From Siccirubricoccus sp. G192 (GTDB taxonomy: Bacteria; Pseudomonadota; Alphaproteobacteria; Acetobacterales; Acetobacteraceae), in contig NZ_JAHREN010000001.1 of the NCBI RefSeq assembly GCF_019084075.1, positions 1,895,501-1,959,500 on the forward strand: a DNA stretch of 64,000 bases. The letters are read 5' to 3'. Within the stretch, counting starts at the first letter, position 1, and every line of letters starts with the position of its first letter. The notes under the pieces were generated by a model, which was not told where the DNA came from, ran no database searches, and saw nothing but the letters and a program-made list of their open reading frames with translations. Shown here piece after piece: positions 63,942-64,000 of the stretch. A program made the translations under genes and the position numbers.

Positions 63942-64000
63942 TAGGCGGAAGCCTCCCGCGCCAGGGCCGCCTCGATCAGCCCGATCGTGCCGGGGATGCC
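63941..64000 (-). CDS. C-terminal end of an unidentified gene (runs off the window)
   Basis: The last 19 codons (GIPGTIGLIEAALAREASA) and a TAG stop are inside the window. The stop overlaps the GTG start of the MprF-like gene by 1 nt, so the two are an operon. In many alphaproteobacteria mprF (lpiA) is paired with acvB, but these residues do not look like AcvB and no call is made. Confidence 0.5.
   Translation of the reverse strand, partial: GIPGTIGLIEAALAREASA

Noticed and set aside
63941..64000. acvB/virJ as the gene upstream of the MprF-like gene
   Set aside because: The 19 visible C-terminal residues do not resemble AcvB/VirJ; position alone is not enough.

Overview
The window is very GC-rich, tightly packed DNA, most consistent with an alphaproteobacterium of the Acetobacteraceae (Roseomonas-like). 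The signs are the uvrC-pgsA-moaD-moaE order, cobaltochelatase cobS/cobT, several tripartite-tricarboxylate (Bug) binding proteins, a TIGR03862-type flavoprotein and an alphaproteobacterial-type SOS box (GAAC-N7-GAAC). The assignment is inferred from gene content only.

Layout. 1-2.3 kb: a MarR/response-regulator pair (PetP/PetR-like) divergent from a branched-chain aminotransferase. 2.3-9.5 kb: leftward TauE-like exporter, a polytopic membrane protein, VOC protein, MoaE, MoaD, lipoprotein, PgsA and UvrC. 9.8-14.6 kb: FolB, a FolM-like reductase and a NitT/TauT-type ABC importer with a DUF4239 protein in its operon. 14.8-19 kb: methyltransferase, transposase remnant, SRPBCC protein, FkbM methyltransferase, sulfotransferase. 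19-31.7 kb: UvrB, a broken Bug gene, a flavoprotein, a phytase-like esterase gene, CobT-GST-CobS, J-domain protein, BolA, SYLF protein. 31.7-36.5 kb: MFS carrier, PhoU-like protein plus Pit phosphate transporter, an orphan GH19-type endolysin. 36.5-48.3 kb: catabolic genes (alpha/beta hydrolase, KPR-like reductase, luciferase-like oxidoreductase, SDR, HIBADH-like dehydrogenase, amidohydrolase, Bug receptor, GMC oxidoreductase, TauD-like dioxygenase) and a carbonic anhydrase. 48.4-62 kb: a podovirus-like particle module with a divergent self-cleaving repressor. 62-64 kb: a shortened MprF-like protein and the end of another gene.

Two features stand out. (1) The 48.4-61.1 kb block carries portal, scaffold, capsid, two tail-tube proteins, a virion core protein, tail spike, small and large terminase, a holin-like protein and a SleB-type hydrolase. 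I see no integrase, replication or polymerase genes. Its leftward promoter has an alphaproteobacterial SOS box over the -10, and the divergent regulator has the Ala-Gly/Ser/Lys self-cleavage layout of LexA/CI. It looks like a domesticated, damage-inducible particle (gene-transfer-agent-like) or a stripped prophage. (2) A family of palindromic elements of about 105 bp is scattered through the window. One copy lies in frame inside a membrane-protein gene, a partial copy lies in frame inside a flavoprotein gene, and several copies start exactly at a TAG stop codon.

Caution: at least seven genes, host and phage alike, are broken by single-base indels, several in homopolymers. Uncorrected read errors are a serious possibility, so the reading frames of those genes should not be taken at face value.
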